A stretch of DNA of 47,591 nucleotides from an uncultured Acidobacteriota bacterium (lineage in GTDB: Bacteria; Acidobacteriota; Polarisedimenticolia; Polarisedimenticolales; JAIQFR01), in NCBI GenBank assembly GCA_937864465.1, contig CALMJU010000019.1:1-47591 (forward strand), written 5' to 3'. This document shows, piece after piece, positions 25,899 through 33,669 of the stretch. The notes under the pieces are model-generated. The model was given only the letters and a program-made list of their open reading frames with translations, ran no database searches and was not told where the DNA came from. Position numbers and translations under genes: made by a program. The stretch's first letter is position 1; the number at the start of each line of letters is the position of its first letter.

Positions 25899-26259
25899 GC
25901 TGGGCACCCTCTGCGCAGTGCTTGTACTGACGGCCGCCGGCGGCTGGGTCGAGGCCGGCGAGAGCGCCGGTCGCACCGCCGACGCGAGGAGCCTCGGACT
26001 GTCGCGGGTCGAGATCGCATCCGGGAAGACCGCGGTCGCGTGGAGCATCCTGGCGCTGGAGTTGGGCTGCGTCGACCCCATCGTGTCCCCGATCGACGAA
26101 ACCCGCTTCATGGTGCGGTGCGAGACGGTGTCGGGGCACTCCATCCGGATCCTCCTTTCGCAGGGCACTTCCGGAATCAGCGACGACATCGGCCCGTTCC
26201 GGGGGAGCAAGTCCGACACGGACGACATCCCCATCGGTACGACGGAAACGGAGTGGTAA
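25888..26259 (+). CDS. Small exported protein of unknown function, coupled to the XRE-TPR regulator
   Basis: The 123-residue product starts with a clear signal peptide (MRTKLGTLCAVLVLTAAGGW, cleavage likely after VEA at about residue 23). The mature part of about 100 residues has two Cys (61 and 78) that could form a disulfide, a middle with EIASGKTAVAWSILALELG and TRFMVRCETVSGHSIRILL, and an acidic Thr-rich tail ending TDDIPIGTTETEW. I recognise no family. Its ATG overlaps the last 11 nt of the XRE-TPR gene, so it depends on that gene for expression. It could be a signal precursor, a partner that reports envelope state, or an unrelated exported protein. Confidence 0.75.
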   Translation: MRTKLGTLCAVLVLTAAGGWVEAGESAGRTADARSLGLSRVEIASGKTAVAWSILALELGCVDPIVSPIDETRFMVRCETVSGHSIRILLSQGTSGISDDIGPFRGSKSDTDDIPIGTTETEW

Positions 26260-26284
26260 GGGGGAGCGCCGCTTCCCGATCCGA

Positions 26285-26313
26285 TTGAAGGCGCGCCGCC
26301 TCCGTGGTACCGT
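26285..26313 (+). promoter_or_regulatory. Possible promoter of pgsA
   Basis: TTGAAG (26285-26290), a 17-nt spacer and TACCGT (26308-26313), about 20 nt before the pgsA ATG. The -10 box is poor. Confidence 0.35.
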
Positions 26314-26333
26314 TCGCGGCCGCGGAGGCCGCG

Positions 26334-26972
26334 ATGCGCCCGAACCTCCCGAACACGCTGACGCTCCTGCGGATCTTTCTCGTCCCGCTGCTCGTCGTCG
26401 TGCTCCTGACGCCCCCGTGGGCCTTCGCCTGGGTGAGGTTCCAGCTCCAGGACGTCCAGTACGCGAGCTGGGTCGCGCACCTCGTGGCGTTCTTCTCCCG
26501 CTGGCGGGAGGTGATCGCGGTCGTGATCTTCCTCGTCGCGGCGGGGACCGACTGGCTCGACGGCTACCTCGCCCGGGCCCGGGGCGAGGTGACGAGCCTG
26601 GGGCAGCTCCTCGACCCGATCGCCGACAAGCTGCTCACCGCGTCTGCGTTCATCTCGCTCGTCGAGCTGAGGCTCGCCCCGGCGTGGATGGTCGTGGTGA
26701 TCATCGCGCGCGAGTTCGCGGTCACGGGGCTGCGAAGCGTGGCCGCGGTTCGAGGAGTCGTGATCCCCGCCTCGCGTTGGGGCAAGCTCAAGACGACGAC
26801 CCAGGTCGTGGCGATCGCGCTGATGATCCTCACGAACACGCTCGAGCGATGGGGCCGCTTCGGTTTCCTCGGAGTGGCGTCGCTGTGGGTCGCCATGCTG
26901 GTCACCGTCGCGTCCGCCGCCGACTACTGCCTCCAGTTCGTGCGCCGCGTCGGATTCGAGGAGGCGCCGTAG
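26334..26972 (+). CDS. pgsA: CDP-diacylglycerol--glycerol-3-phosphate 3-phosphatidyltransferase
   Basis: PgsA makes phosphatidylglycerol phosphate in the inner membrane, the committed step to phosphatidylglycerol and cardiolipin. The 212-residue product starts RPNLPNTLTLLRIFLVPLLV, typical of PgsA. It carries the full CDP-alcohol phosphotransferase motif DG-x2-AR-x8-G-x3-D-x3-D in TDWLDGYLARARGEV and GQLLDPIADKLLTA. About four to five hydrophobic helices are seen, and REFAVTGLRSVAAVRG and KLKTTTQVVAI, which separate PgsA from other family members. The ATG at 26334 has GGAGG 5 nt upstream; an earlier in-frame GTG (26304) overlaps the possible promoter. Confidence 0.95.
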   Translation: MRPNLPNTLTLLRIFLVPLLVVVLLTPPWAFAWVRFQLQDVQYASWVAHLVAFFSRWREVIAVVIFLVAAGTDWLDGYLARARGEVTSLGQLLDPIADKLLTASAFISLVELRLAPAWMVVVIIAREFAVTGLRSVAAVRGVVIPASRWGKLKTTTQVVAIALMILTNTLERWGRFGFLGVASLWVAMLVTVASAADYCLQFVRRVGFEEAP

Positions 26973-26977
26973 GCGCC

Positions 26978-27005
26978 GAGGCGCGCGACGGGTCGAACGC
27001 GCCTC
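26978..27005 (+). terminator. Hairpin after pgsA
   Basis: GAGGCGCG and CGCGCCTC form a perfect 8-bp stem with a 12-nt loop, starting 5 nt after the pgsA stop and followed by GCTTCCC. It lacks a T-run. Confidence 0.45.
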
Positions 27006-27039
27006 GCTTCCCGTGTACCATAAGCGTCCGGGACCCCCG

Positions 27040-27603
27040 ATGAGGCTGTTCATCGCGATCGAGCTTCCTCCGTCCGTCCGGCGCGAGCTCTCGGCGCTCC
27101 AGGAGCGTCTGAGGCCGCGCTGCCCTGGGTGGCGCTTCGTGCGGGCCGAGGGAATCCACTTGACGCTCCGCTTCCTCGGAGAGGTGGACGCGGCCCGCGA
27201 CGCGGCGTCGCGGGGGGCGTGGCGCGAGGCCGCCGCCGCCTCGGCCGCGATCCGTCTCCGGATCGGGGGCCTCGGGGTGTTCCCCGGCGCCGCCCGCCCC
27301 CGGGTCCTCTGGGTCGGCACGAACGAGGCTTCGGAGAGCGCGGGACGGCTCGAGGCCCTCGCGCGCAGGATGGAGGAGGCCGCGCGGGCCTGCGGGTTCC
27401 CGCCCGAAACGAGACCGTTCCGCGCTCACCTGACGCTCGCCCGGGCCGGGAGCGGGGGACCGCCCGCGCTCCCTCCACCCGATGCGGGGGGGTGCGCGCT
27501 CGATGTCCGCGCGGAGGAGGCGGCGCTGATCCGGAGCGAGCTCCGCCCCGACGGCGCCCGGTACTCGCGGATCGAGGCGTTTCCTCTCGGGGGTGGCGCT
27601 TGA
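27040..27603 (+). CDS. thpR: RNA 2',3'-cyclic phosphodiesterase (2'-5' RNA ligase family)
   Basis: ThpR-type enzymes of the 2H phosphoesterase superfamily open 2',3'-cyclic phosphates of RNA. The 187-residue product has both HxTx motifs, HLTLRF (about residue 44) and HLTLAR (about residue 131). It begins MRLFIAIELPPSVRRELSAL, as the family does, and also has GVFPGAARPRVLWVG. Length is typical. The ATG at 27040 is the natural start; an upstream in-frame ATG would add nine unconserved residues. Its stop overlaps the TTG of plsY (TTGA), starting a chain of three coupled genes. No functional tie to lipid synthesis is known to me. Confidence 0.92.
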   Translation: MRLFIAIELPPSVRRELSALQERLRPRCPGWRFVRAEGIHLTLRFLGEVDAARDAASRGAWREAAAASAAIRLRIGGLGVFPGAARPRVLWVGTNEASESAGRLEALARRMEEAARACGFPPETRPFRAHLTLARAGSGGPPALPPPDAGGCALDVRAEEAALIRSELRPDGARYSRIEAFPLGGGA

Positions 27604-28226
27604 TCTCCTGGACGCTCGTCGCGTGCCTCGCCTTCGGGTTCGCGGCCGGGAGCGTGCCTACGGGGCACCTCGTCGCCGGCCGGTTGCGGGGCGGCGACCT
27701 CCGGCGGCTGGGGAGCCGGAGCACCGGCGCGGCCAACGTGTTCCGCGTCCTGGGTCCGGCGCCGGCGCTCCTGACGCTCGCCCTGGACGCGGCCAAGGGG
27801 GCCGCGGTCGCGATCCTCGTGCGGGAGCTCGTTCCGGGCCGGGAGGGGCTCCCGGAGGCGGCCGGCCTGGCGGCCGTCCTCGGCCACGTTTTCCCTCCGT
27901 GGCTGCGATGGCGCGGGGGGAAGGGGGTCGCGACCTCCGCCGGCGTCCTCGCGCCGCTCGCCCCGGCCGCGGTGCTCCTGTCGCTGGCGTCGTTCGGCCT
28001 CGTGCTCGGGGTCTGGCGCCGCGCCTCGGCGGGATCGATCGCGGGGGCGCTCTCGTTCCCGATCTGGGCGGCGCTCCTCGGGGAGAGCCGGAGCGTGCTG
28101 CTCGCGGGTTCGGCGACCGCGGCGATCGTGCTCTTCAGCCATCGAGAGAATGTCTCTCGCCTGTTGGCGGGGGAGGAGCCGGCGCTGCGCCGGCCGCGTC
28201 GCGGCGGCGCGGAGGACGAGCCTTGA
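27600..28226 (+). CDS. plsY: Glycerol-3-phosphate acyltransferase PlsY
   Basis: PlsY is an inner-membrane enzyme that acylates glycerol-3-phosphate with acyl-phosphate, the first step of phospholipid synthesis. The 208-residue product has the three PlsY motifs: GSVPTGHLVAG (motif 1), GSRSTGAANVFRVLG (motif 2 region) and GHVFPPWLRWRGGKGVATSAG (a core motif with GGKGVAT). Five or so membrane helices are seen. A basic tail of about 20 residues (RRPRRGGAEDEP) is unconserved. The start is a TTG overlapping the thpR stop, and its own stop overlaps the TTG of gpsA. plsY next to gpsA is a common pair, since gpsA makes its substrate. Confidence 0.95.
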   Translation: MISWTLVACLAFGFAAGSVPTGHLVAGRLRGGDLRRLGSRSTGAANVFRVLGPAPALLTLALDAAKGAAVAILVRELVPGREGLPEAAGLAAVLGHVFPPWLRWRGGKGVATSAGVLAPLAPAAVLLSLASFGLVLGVWRRASAGSIAGALSFPIWAALLGESRSVLLAGSATAAIVLFSHRENVSRLLAGEEPALRRPRRGGAEDEP

Positions 28227-29251
28227 ACCGAGGGGCCCCCGTCTCGGTGGTGGGCGGAGGCGCGTGGGGGACCGCGCTCTCGATCCACCTGGCCCGCCTC
28301 GGGCATCCGGTGGGGCTCTGGATGCGCGAGGCGGATCTCGTCGCGCGCATGCTCGAACGGCGGGACAACCCGCAGTACCTCCCCGGCGTGCGGATTCCCG
28401 AGGAGGTGACGCCGACCGCGGAGCTCGGCCCCCTCCTCCGTCGCGCCGAGATCGTCGTGGCGGCGGTGCCCTCGCATCACGCGCGCTCCGTGTACCGCGG
28501 GATGAGGGCATCGATGGGGGACCGCGTCCCTGTGATCGTCGCAACGAAGGGGATCGAGGAGGGGAGCCTCGCGCTCCCGGCGGAAGTGGCGGCGCAAGAG
28601 CTGGGAGCCGGTCGGCCCGTCGCCGTCCTCTCGGGCCCCTCCTTCGCGGCGGAGGTCGCGCGCGGCGTCCCGACGGCGGTCGTCGTGGCGTCGGCGAACG
28701 GCGACCTCGCGGTCCGGATCCGGGACCTCTTCTCGTCGGGGAACCTCCGGCTGTACGCGAACCGCGACGTGCTCGGGGTTCAGCTGGCCGGAGCGCTCAA
28801 GAACGTGATCGCGGTCGCGGCGGGCGTGCTCGACGGTCTCGGAGAGGGCCGCAACACCCTCGCAGCGCTGGTCACGAGGGGCCTCGCGGAGATGCGCAGG
28901 CTCGGTCTCGCGCTGGGCGCCGATCCGGCGACGTTCGCGGGGCTGGCGGGCCTGGGCGACCTCGTCCTGACCTGTACCGGGGATCTCTCGAGGAACCGAG
29001 GCGTCGGCAGGGCGATCGGCCGCGGCGAGCGCCTCGAGGACGTGCTGGGGCGGAGCTCGTTCGTGGCCGAGGGGGTCCGGACGGCGCGGGCCGCGCGCGA
29101 GATGGGGCGCCGTGCGTGCGTGGCGATGCCGATCGTGGACGAGGTTCATGCGCTGCTCTTCGAGGACGCGTCGCCGAAGGAAGCCGTGGCCCGTCTCATG
29201 AGCCGCCCCCTGACCTCGGAGGACGGAGGGGAGCCCGAACCCGGGCGCTGA
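28223..29251 (+). CDS. gpsA: NAD(P)+-dependent glycerol-3-phosphate dehydrogenase GpsA
   Basis: GpsA reduces dihydroxyacetone phosphate to sn-glycerol-3-phosphate, the backbone used by PlsY. The 342-residue product has the dinucleotide-binding loop VVGGGAWGTALSIHLARLGH, then VAAVPSHHARSV and ATKGIEEGSL. It also has VLSGPSFAAEVARGVPTAVV and the catalytic-lysine block LAGALKNVIAVAAGVLDGL. The closing part has GLGDLVLTCTGDLSRNRGVG and VAEGVRT. Length matches the family (about 330-340). It starts at a TTG overlapping the plsY stop. The next gene follows after 51 nt containing a hairpin. Confidence 0.97.
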   Translation: MNRGAPVSVVGGGAWGTALSIHLARLGHPVGLWMREADLVARMLERRDNPQYLPGVRIPEEVTPTAELGPLLRRAEIVVAAVPSHHARSVYRGMRASMGDRVPVIVATKGIEEGSLALPAEVAAQELGAGRPVAVLSGPSFAAEVARGVPTAVVVASANGDLAVRIRDLFSSGNLRLYANRDVLGVQLAGALKNVIAVAAGVLDGLGEGRNTLAALVTRGLAEMRRLGLALGADPATFAGLAGLGDLVLTCTGDLSRNRGVGRAIGRGERLEDVLGRSSFVAEGVRTARAAREMGRRACVAMPIVDEVHALLFEDASPKEAVARLMSRPLTSEDGGEPEPGR

Positions 29252-29273
29252 CGAGCGCGGGTCCCGCGGGCAT

Positions 29274-29291
29274 CTCGCGGGCCTCCGCGAG
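29274..29291 (+). promoter_or_regulatory. Hairpin before the PHP phosphatase gene
   Basis: CTCGCGG, a GCCT loop and CCGCGAG form a 7-bp stem. The last bases overlap the GAGGG that probably serves as ribosome site of the next gene, so the stem may mask it. It could also be a weak terminator of gpsA. Confidence 0.3.
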
Positions 29292-29302
29292 GGACGGTAC
29301 GC

Positions 29303-30100
29303 TTGATCGATCTGCACGCGCACATCCTGCCGGGAGTCGACGACGGCGTGAAGACCGAGGACGAGTCGGTGGAGTTCGCCCGGGCGGCGGCAGCCGACGG
29401 CATCCGGACGCTCGTGGCGACCCCGCACTGCAAGGACGGCTTCTTCGAGAACGACAGGGGGAGCGTCCTGGCTGCGGTGGCGAGGCTGCGCGCCCGGCTC
29501 GCCGGGGAGGGCGTGCCCCTCGAGGTCGTTCCGGGGGCCGAGGTGCATCTCGCGCCGGACCTCCCCGCCCGCGTCCGGGACGGGCGCGCGCCCACGCTCG
29601 GCGACAACGGCCGCACGCTCCTCCTGGAGCTGTCGCTGAGCCAGTACCCGGTGGACCTCGAGAACCTGGTGTTCCGGCTGCGGCTCGCGGGAATCCTGAC
29701 GGTGTTCGCCCACCCGGAGAGGATCCGGTACTTCCAGGAGGACGTGAGGCGGTACGAGGCGGTCGTGAAGCTCGGCGCCTTCGGGCAGATCACGGCAGGG
29801 AGCGTCCTGGGGGGGTTCGGGCGCGAGGTGAAGGAGTTCGGAGACGATCTCCTGCGACGGCGCCTCGTGCACGTGGTCGCCTCGGACTCTCACGACCTGC
29901 GCGGAAGGCGGCCGGCGATCCGGGAGGCGGTGAGGGCGATCGCGGCGATGATGGGCGAGGGCGCCGCGGCGGCGATGGTCGAGAGCGCCCCCCGGGCGCT
30001 CCTCGAGGGGCGGGAGCCCGAGGCGCCCGACCTCGCGCCGGAAGCGCCGGCGCGGCGGCGGTGGCTCGCGGGGCTGTTCCGCCGGAGCGGCGAGGTCTGA
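29303..30100 (+). CDS. CpsB/CapC family PHP-type tyrosine phosphatase
   Basis: The CpsB/CapC/YwqE family are metal-dependent PHP phosphatases that remove phosphate from tyrosine kinases controlling polysaccharide export. The 265-residue product has all PHP motifs: MIDLHAHILPGVDDG (H-x-H and DDG), TLVATPHCKDG, VPGAEVHLAPDL, LLELSLSQYP, TVFAHPERIRYF and VASDSHDLRGRRP. The last 35 residues are a Pro/Ala-rich then basic tail. The start is a TTG that gives the motif directly at the amino end, as in homologues. No BY-kinase or capsule genes are in the window, so the substrate is unknown. Confidence 0.88.
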   Translation: MIDLHAHILPGVDDGVKTEDESVEFARAAAADGIRTLVATPHCKDGFFENDRGSVLAAVARLRARLAGEGVPLEVVPGAEVHLAPDLPARVRDGRAPTLGDNGRTLLLELSLSQYPVDLENLVFRLRLAGILTVFAHPERIRYFQEDVRRYEAVVKLGAFGQITAGSVLGGFGREVKEFGDDLLRRRLVHVVASDSHDLRGRRPAIREAVRAIAAMMGEGAAAAMVESAPRALLEGREPEAPDLAPEAPARRRWLAGLFRRSGEV

Positions 30101-30136
30101 TACCTTCTTGCGGTCCGAAGTCGGGAGGGTTCCAGC

Positions 30137-30901
30137 ATGAACGCAAGGCGCGGACGGCTCGTTCTCTCGGCGGCGCTCGTGCTGGCGGTGGCCGGCTGCG
30201 GGGGGCGCGCGCCGGAGAAGCGCGACCCGCAGAGCGAAACGGCCCGGAAGATGAGGATCGCGCAGGCGTACCTCGGCGCCGGGCGGAACGCCGAGGCGAT
30301 CGAGGTGATGAACGAGGCGGTCCGGGAGGCCCCCGACAATGCCGGCCTCCGGAACTTCTACGGCCAGGTGTGCTTCGTCGCCGGTCGCTACGCCGACGCG
30401 GAGGAGGCCTTCCGGAAGGCGCTCGAGATCGATCCCTTCCTGGCCGACGCGCACAACAACCTCGGGGCGCTCTACGATCGGATGGGGCGGAAGGACGAGG
30501 CGGAGGGGGAATTCCGCAGGGCGATCGACGATCCGGCGTATCCGACGCCCGAGAAGGCGTACCTGAACCTCGGCCTCCTGTACACCTCGCAGGGACGGGA
30601 CGAGGACGCCGTCCGGGCCCTCAGGAAGGCGGTGGAGATCGACCCCAAGTACTATCGCGCGCACTACGAGCTCGCTTCGCTCCTCGACAAGAGGGGCTCG
30701 CTCGAGGAGGCGGTGCGCGAGTACGTCGTGGCCGCCCCGGACTACCAGGCCTCGGGGGAGTACCACTACCGCGTGGGGTTCGCGTACTTCCGCCTGGGAG
30801 ATCGGTCCAGGGCTCGGGAGGCACTCCAGCGGGCGATCGACGTGTCGCCGGGCAGCGAGGCGGCCGCGCGCTCCGACGAGGTCCTGAAACTGCTCCGTTG
30901 A
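30137..30901 (+). CDS. TPR-repeat lipoprotein, PilW/PilF-like
   Basis: The 254-residue product has a lipoprotein signal peptide with lipobox LAVAGC (Cys at about residue 21), then six or so TPRs. Examples are RIAQAYLGAGRNAEAIEVMN, LRNFYGQVCFVAGRYADAEE, HNNLGALYDRMGRKDEAEGE, KAYLNLGLLYTSQGRDEDAV and YHYRVGFAYFRLGDRSRARE. The line YPTPEKAYLNLGLLY recalls PilW/PilF, the outer-membrane lipoprotein that helps secretin assembly in type IV pili. Together with pilT at 19310 this makes a pilus role plausible, but such TPR lipoproteins also serve other ends. GGGAGG stands about 9 nt before the ATG. Confidence 0.8.
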   Translation: MNARRGRLVLSAALVLAVAGCGGRAPEKRDPQSETARKMRIAQAYLGAGRNAEAIEVMNEAVREAPDNAGLRNFYGQVCFVAGRYADAEEAFRKALEIDPFLADAHNNLGALYDRMGRKDEAEGEFRRAIDDPAYPTPEKAYLNLGLLYTSQGRDEDAVRALRKAVEIDPKYYRAHYELASLLDKRGSLEEAVREYVVAAPDYQASGEYHYRVGFAYFRLGDRSRAREALQRAIDVSPGSEAAARSDEVLKLLR

Positions 30902-30909
30902 GCGCCGCG

Positions 30910-30949
30910 CGGACCGCGGGGGATCCGGCGCGGGACGGCGGGCGGTCCG
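30910..30949 (+). terminator. Inverted repeat after the TPR lipoprotein
   Basis: CGGACCGC and GCGGTCCG form an 8-bp stem around a 24-nt loop, lying 8 nt after the stop and 15 nt before ftsY. The long loop and lack of a T-run keep this uncertain. Confidence 0.3.
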
Positions 30950-30964
30950 GACGGACGGGTCGAC

Positions 30965-31888
30965 ATGGCGTTCTCGCATTTCAAGAAGCTGTTCCAGGGG
31001 TTGACGCGGACCCGCGAGGGGCTCGCGGCGACGCTCCAGTCCGTGCTGGGATCGAAGGCGGTCGACGAAGACGCGATCGAGGAGCTCGAGGCGAGCCTCC
31101 TCCAGGCCGATCTGGGACCCGCCCTCGCCTCGGAGGTGATCGGCCGGGTCCGGGAGCGCGCCCGGAAGGACGGCCTCGACGGGGAGGGGCTGCGCGGCGC
31201 GGTGCGCGAGGCGCTGCGGGCGGCCTTCCCGCCCGCGGGAGGCCCCCCTGCGGTCGGAGCGGGCCCCCGAGTCTCGTTGGTCGTCGGCGTGAACGGCGGC
31301 GGGAAGACGACCACGGTCGCGAAGCTGGCTGCGCGCGAGCGGCTGGCGGGCCGCTCGGTGATCCTCGTGGCCGCGGACACGTTCCGGGCGGCCGCGATCG
31401 ACCAGCTCGCGACGTGGGCCGGTCGCGCGGGGGTCGAGCTCGTGAAGCAGCGGGAAGGCGCGGATCCGTCCGCCGTCGTGTTCGACGCCCTGCGCGCCGC
31501 CCGCCAGCGGAAGATCGACACCGTGCTCGTGGACACGGCCGGGCGGCTGCACACGAAGTCCAACCTCATGGCGGAGCTGGGGAAGATGTCCCGGGTGGCC
31601 GCCAGGGAGGTGCCGGGAGCCCCGCACGACGTCTTGCTCGTGGTCGACGCGACGACGGGGCAGAACGGCTTGAGCCAGGCGCAGGAGTTCACGCGCGCGG
31701 CGGGGATCACCGGCGTGGTCCTCACCAAGCTCGACGGCACCGCGAAGGGGGGGGTGGCTCTGGCCATCCACCGGCAGCTGGGCGTCCCGATCCGGTACGT
31801 CGGGGTGGGAGAGGGCCTGGACGATCTCCTCGACTTCGATCCCGACGCCTACGTGGACGGTCTCGTCGGCTCCGCGGAGACCGCGTGA
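30965..31888 (+). CDS. ftsY: Signal recognition particle receptor FtsY
   Basis: FtsY is the membrane-bound SRP receptor GTPase that delivers ribosomes to the Sec translocon. The 307-residue product is the short form with only a brief amino-terminal region before the N domain (AIEELEASLLQADLGPALAS). The G domain has G1 GVNGGGKTTTVAKLA, DTFRAAAIDQLATWA, DTAGRLHTKSNLMAEL, VVDATTGQNGLSQA, TKLDGTAKGGVALAI and YVGVGEGLDDLLDFD. G1 reads GVNGGGKTT where most have GVNGVGKTT or GVNGTGKTT; this is tolerated. No acidic A domain is present. Its stop overlaps the ribD ATG by 1 nt. ffh is 3.1 kb downstream. Confidence 0.96.
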   Translation: MAFSHFKKLFQGLTRTREGLAATLQSVLGSKAVDEDAIEELEASLLQADLGPALASEVIGRVRERARKDGLDGEGLRGAVREALRAAFPPAGGPPAVGAGPRVSLVVGVNGGGKTTTVAKLAARERLAGRSVILVAADTFRAAAIDQLATWAGRAGVELVKQREGADPSAVVFDALRAARQRKIDTVLVDTAGRLHTKSNLMAELGKMSRVAAREVPGAPHDVLLVVDATTGQNGLSQAQEFTRAAGITGVVLTKLDGTAKGGVALAIHRQLGVPIRYVGVGEGLDDLLDFDPDAYVDGLVGSAETA

Positions 31889-33018
31889 TGGCCCCCTCGG
31901 CGTCCGCGGCCGATCGCTCGTTCCTGGAGCAGGCGCTCGCGCTCGCGGCGCTCGGTGAGGGGACGACGAGCCCCAACCCGCGCGTCGGCTGCGTGCTGGT
32001 CCGCGAAGGGCGCGTGGTCGGTCGAGGATTCCACCGCGCTGCGGGAGCGCCGCACGCGGAGGCGCTCGCCGTCGCCGAGGCGGGGGAGCGCAGCCGCGGC
32101 GCGACGCTCTACGTCAACCTCGAGCCGTGCTGCCACAGCGGGCGGACGCCCCCCTGCGCCGATCTCCTCGTCCGGTCCGGCGTGGAGAGAGTCGTCGCCT
32201 CGTGTTGCGACCCCAATCCTCTCGTCGACGGGGGGGGATTCGAGCGGCTGCGCGCGGCGGGCGTCCGGGTGGACGTCGGGCTGCTCGCCGAGGAGGCGCG
32301 CCGGCTCAACGCCGGGTTCTGCGAAAGACATGCGGGGGGACGGCCGCTCGTCACGCTGAAGGCGGCGGTCACCCAGGACGGGATGATCGCCGCCCTCGAG
32401 GGCCGGTCGCGGTGGATCACCGCGCCGGCCGCCCGGCGCGCGGCGCACCGGCTGCGCTATCGCCACGACGCGGTGCTCGTCGGCGCGGCAACGGTCCGGC
32501 GGGACGCGCCCAGGCTCACCGTCCGGCTCCCCGGCGTCCGCGCGGAGCGGCTTCGCGCGATCCTGTCGCCGCGGCTCGATCTCGACGCCGGCAAGCCTCC
32601 CTTCGGGGAGGAGTCCTGCGAGAGGCTCCCGCGCGTGTACGTCGGCGAGGGCGTGTCCGAGGCGGCGGTGGCTCCCTTCGCCGGCCGGGCCGACATCGTC
32701 CGCGTTCCGATGCGGAGGCTGGGGCATCTCGATCTGGACGCCGTGCTCGACGACCTGGCCCGGCTCGACGTCCTCTCGGTCCTGGTCGAGGGGGGCTCGC
32801 GGACTTTCGCCGGGTTCCTGGAGTCGGGGTCGGTCGATCGCGTGGCGCTCTTCGTCGCTCCCAGGCTGCTCGGCGCGCGGGGCGGGACGCCTCTTCTGGA
32901 CCTCCGCTCGGTCGCCGAGCCTCGCGGAGGATGGCGGGTGATCGCGGAGGACCGCGTCGCGCTCGGCGAGGACGTCCTGGTGATGGGACGGATCTCGCGC
33001 GAGGCGGAGCGGGACTGA
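31888..33018 (+). CDS. ribD: Bifunctional riboflavin biosynthesis deaminase/reductase RibD
   Basis: RibD deaminates the pyrimidine from GTP cyclohydrolase II and then reduces its ribosyl chain. The 376-residue product has the deaminase domain with TSPNPRVGCVLVREGRVVG, the zinc ligands in PHAEALA and EPCCHSGRTPPCADLL, and ACCDPNP-like VASCCDPNPLVDGGG. The reductase domain follows (LKAAVTQDGMIAALEGRSRW, RHDAVLVGAATVRRDAPRLT, VLVEGGSRTFAGFL). It overlaps the ftsY stop (TGATG) and so has no riboswitch of its own. It is followed by ribE and ribBA. Both domains look intact. Confidence 0.97.
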   Translation: MAPSASAADRSFLEQALALAALGEGTTSPNPRVGCVLVREGRVVGRGFHRAAGAPHAEALAVAEAGERSRGATLYVNLEPCCHSGRTPPCADLLVRSGVERVVASCCDPNPLVDGGGFERLRAAGVRVDVGLLAEEARRLNAGFCERHAGGRPLVTLKAAVTQDGMIAALEGRSRWITAPAARRAAHRLRYRHDAVLVGAATVRRDAPRLTVRLPGVRAERLRAILSPRLDLDAGKPPFGEESCERLPRVYVGEGVSEAAVAPFAGRADIVRVPMRRLGHLDLDAVLDDLARLDVLSVLVEGGSRTFAGFLESGSVDRVALFVAPRLLGARGGTPLLDLRSVAEPRGGWRVIAEDRVALGEDVLVMGRISREAERD

Positions 33019-33029
33019 GGGAGGGGGCG

Positions 33030-33653
33030 ATGTTCACCGGTCTCGTCGAAGCGGTGGGCAAGGTGGTCTCCGTCGTCCCCGGCGTCGGCGCGACGCGGCT
33101 GGCGGTGGAGTGGAAGGGGGCTCCGGGCGATCTCCGGCCCGGCGAGAGCGTGGGCGTGGACGGCGCCTGCCTCACCGTCGCGACGATCGCGGGCGAACGG
33201 TTCGAGGCGGACGCCGTGGCCGGAACCCTAGAGCGCACGACGCTCGGGCGCCTGCGCGCGGGCGACCGCGTCCACCTCGAGAGGGCCCTGCGCCTCGGCG
33301 ATCGGATCGGAGGGCATCTCGTGCTGGGGCACGTGGACGGTGTGATCCGCGTCGTGCGGGTGTCGCGGCGCGGGGCCGACCGGCGCCTGGGGCTCGGGCT
33401 TCCCCCGGAGCTGGCCCGTTACGTCGCGCCGCAGGGATCGGTCGCGATCGCCGGGGTCTCGTTGACCGTCGCGGCCGTCGGGCGCGGGAGCTTCGAGGTG
33501 GCTCTCGTTCCCGAGACGGTGGCGCGAACGACACTGGGCGACCTGAGGGCGGGCGCTGCCGTGAACGTGGAGGTCGACGTCGTCGCGCGCTATCTTGAGC
33601 GGCTGGCGGCCCCCGCGGAGGCGGGGAGCCGGGGGCCGGGACGGGTTCGGTGA
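33030..33653 (+). CDS. ribE: Riboflavin synthase alpha subunit
   Basis: Riboflavin synthase joins two lumazine molecules into riboflavin. The 207-residue product has the two repeated lumazine-binding halves. The first starts [13 protein letters not shown] and has [30 protein letters not shown] and [10 protein letters not shown]. The second starts at [16 protein letters not shown] and has [32 protein letters not shown] and [22 protein letters not shown] at the amino end is the family hallmark. It lies 11 nt after ribD with GAGGGGG before the ATG. The last 15 residues are an unconserved tail. Confidence 0.97.
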   Translation: MFTGLVEAVGKVVSVVPGVGATRLAVEWKGAPGDLRPGESVGVDGACLTVATIAGERFEADAVAGTLERTTLGRLRAGDRVHLERALRLGDRIGGHLVLGHVDGVIRVVRVSRRGADRRLGLGLPPELARYVAPQGSVAIAGVSLTVAAVGRGSFEVALVPETVARTTLGDLRAGAAVNVEVDVVARYLERLAAPAEAGSRGPGRVR

Positions 33654-33669
33654 GGAGGTGCGGCGGTCC

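Noticed and set aside
23580-27320. A 1,246-codon minus-strand frame over the XRE-TPR region
   Set aside because: It is antisense to alaS, the transglycosylase, the regulator and pgsA, and is Arg/Asp/Pro-rich without domains.
31860-31890. FMN riboswitch before ribD
   Set aside because: ribD overlaps ftsY by 1 nt, so there is no leader.
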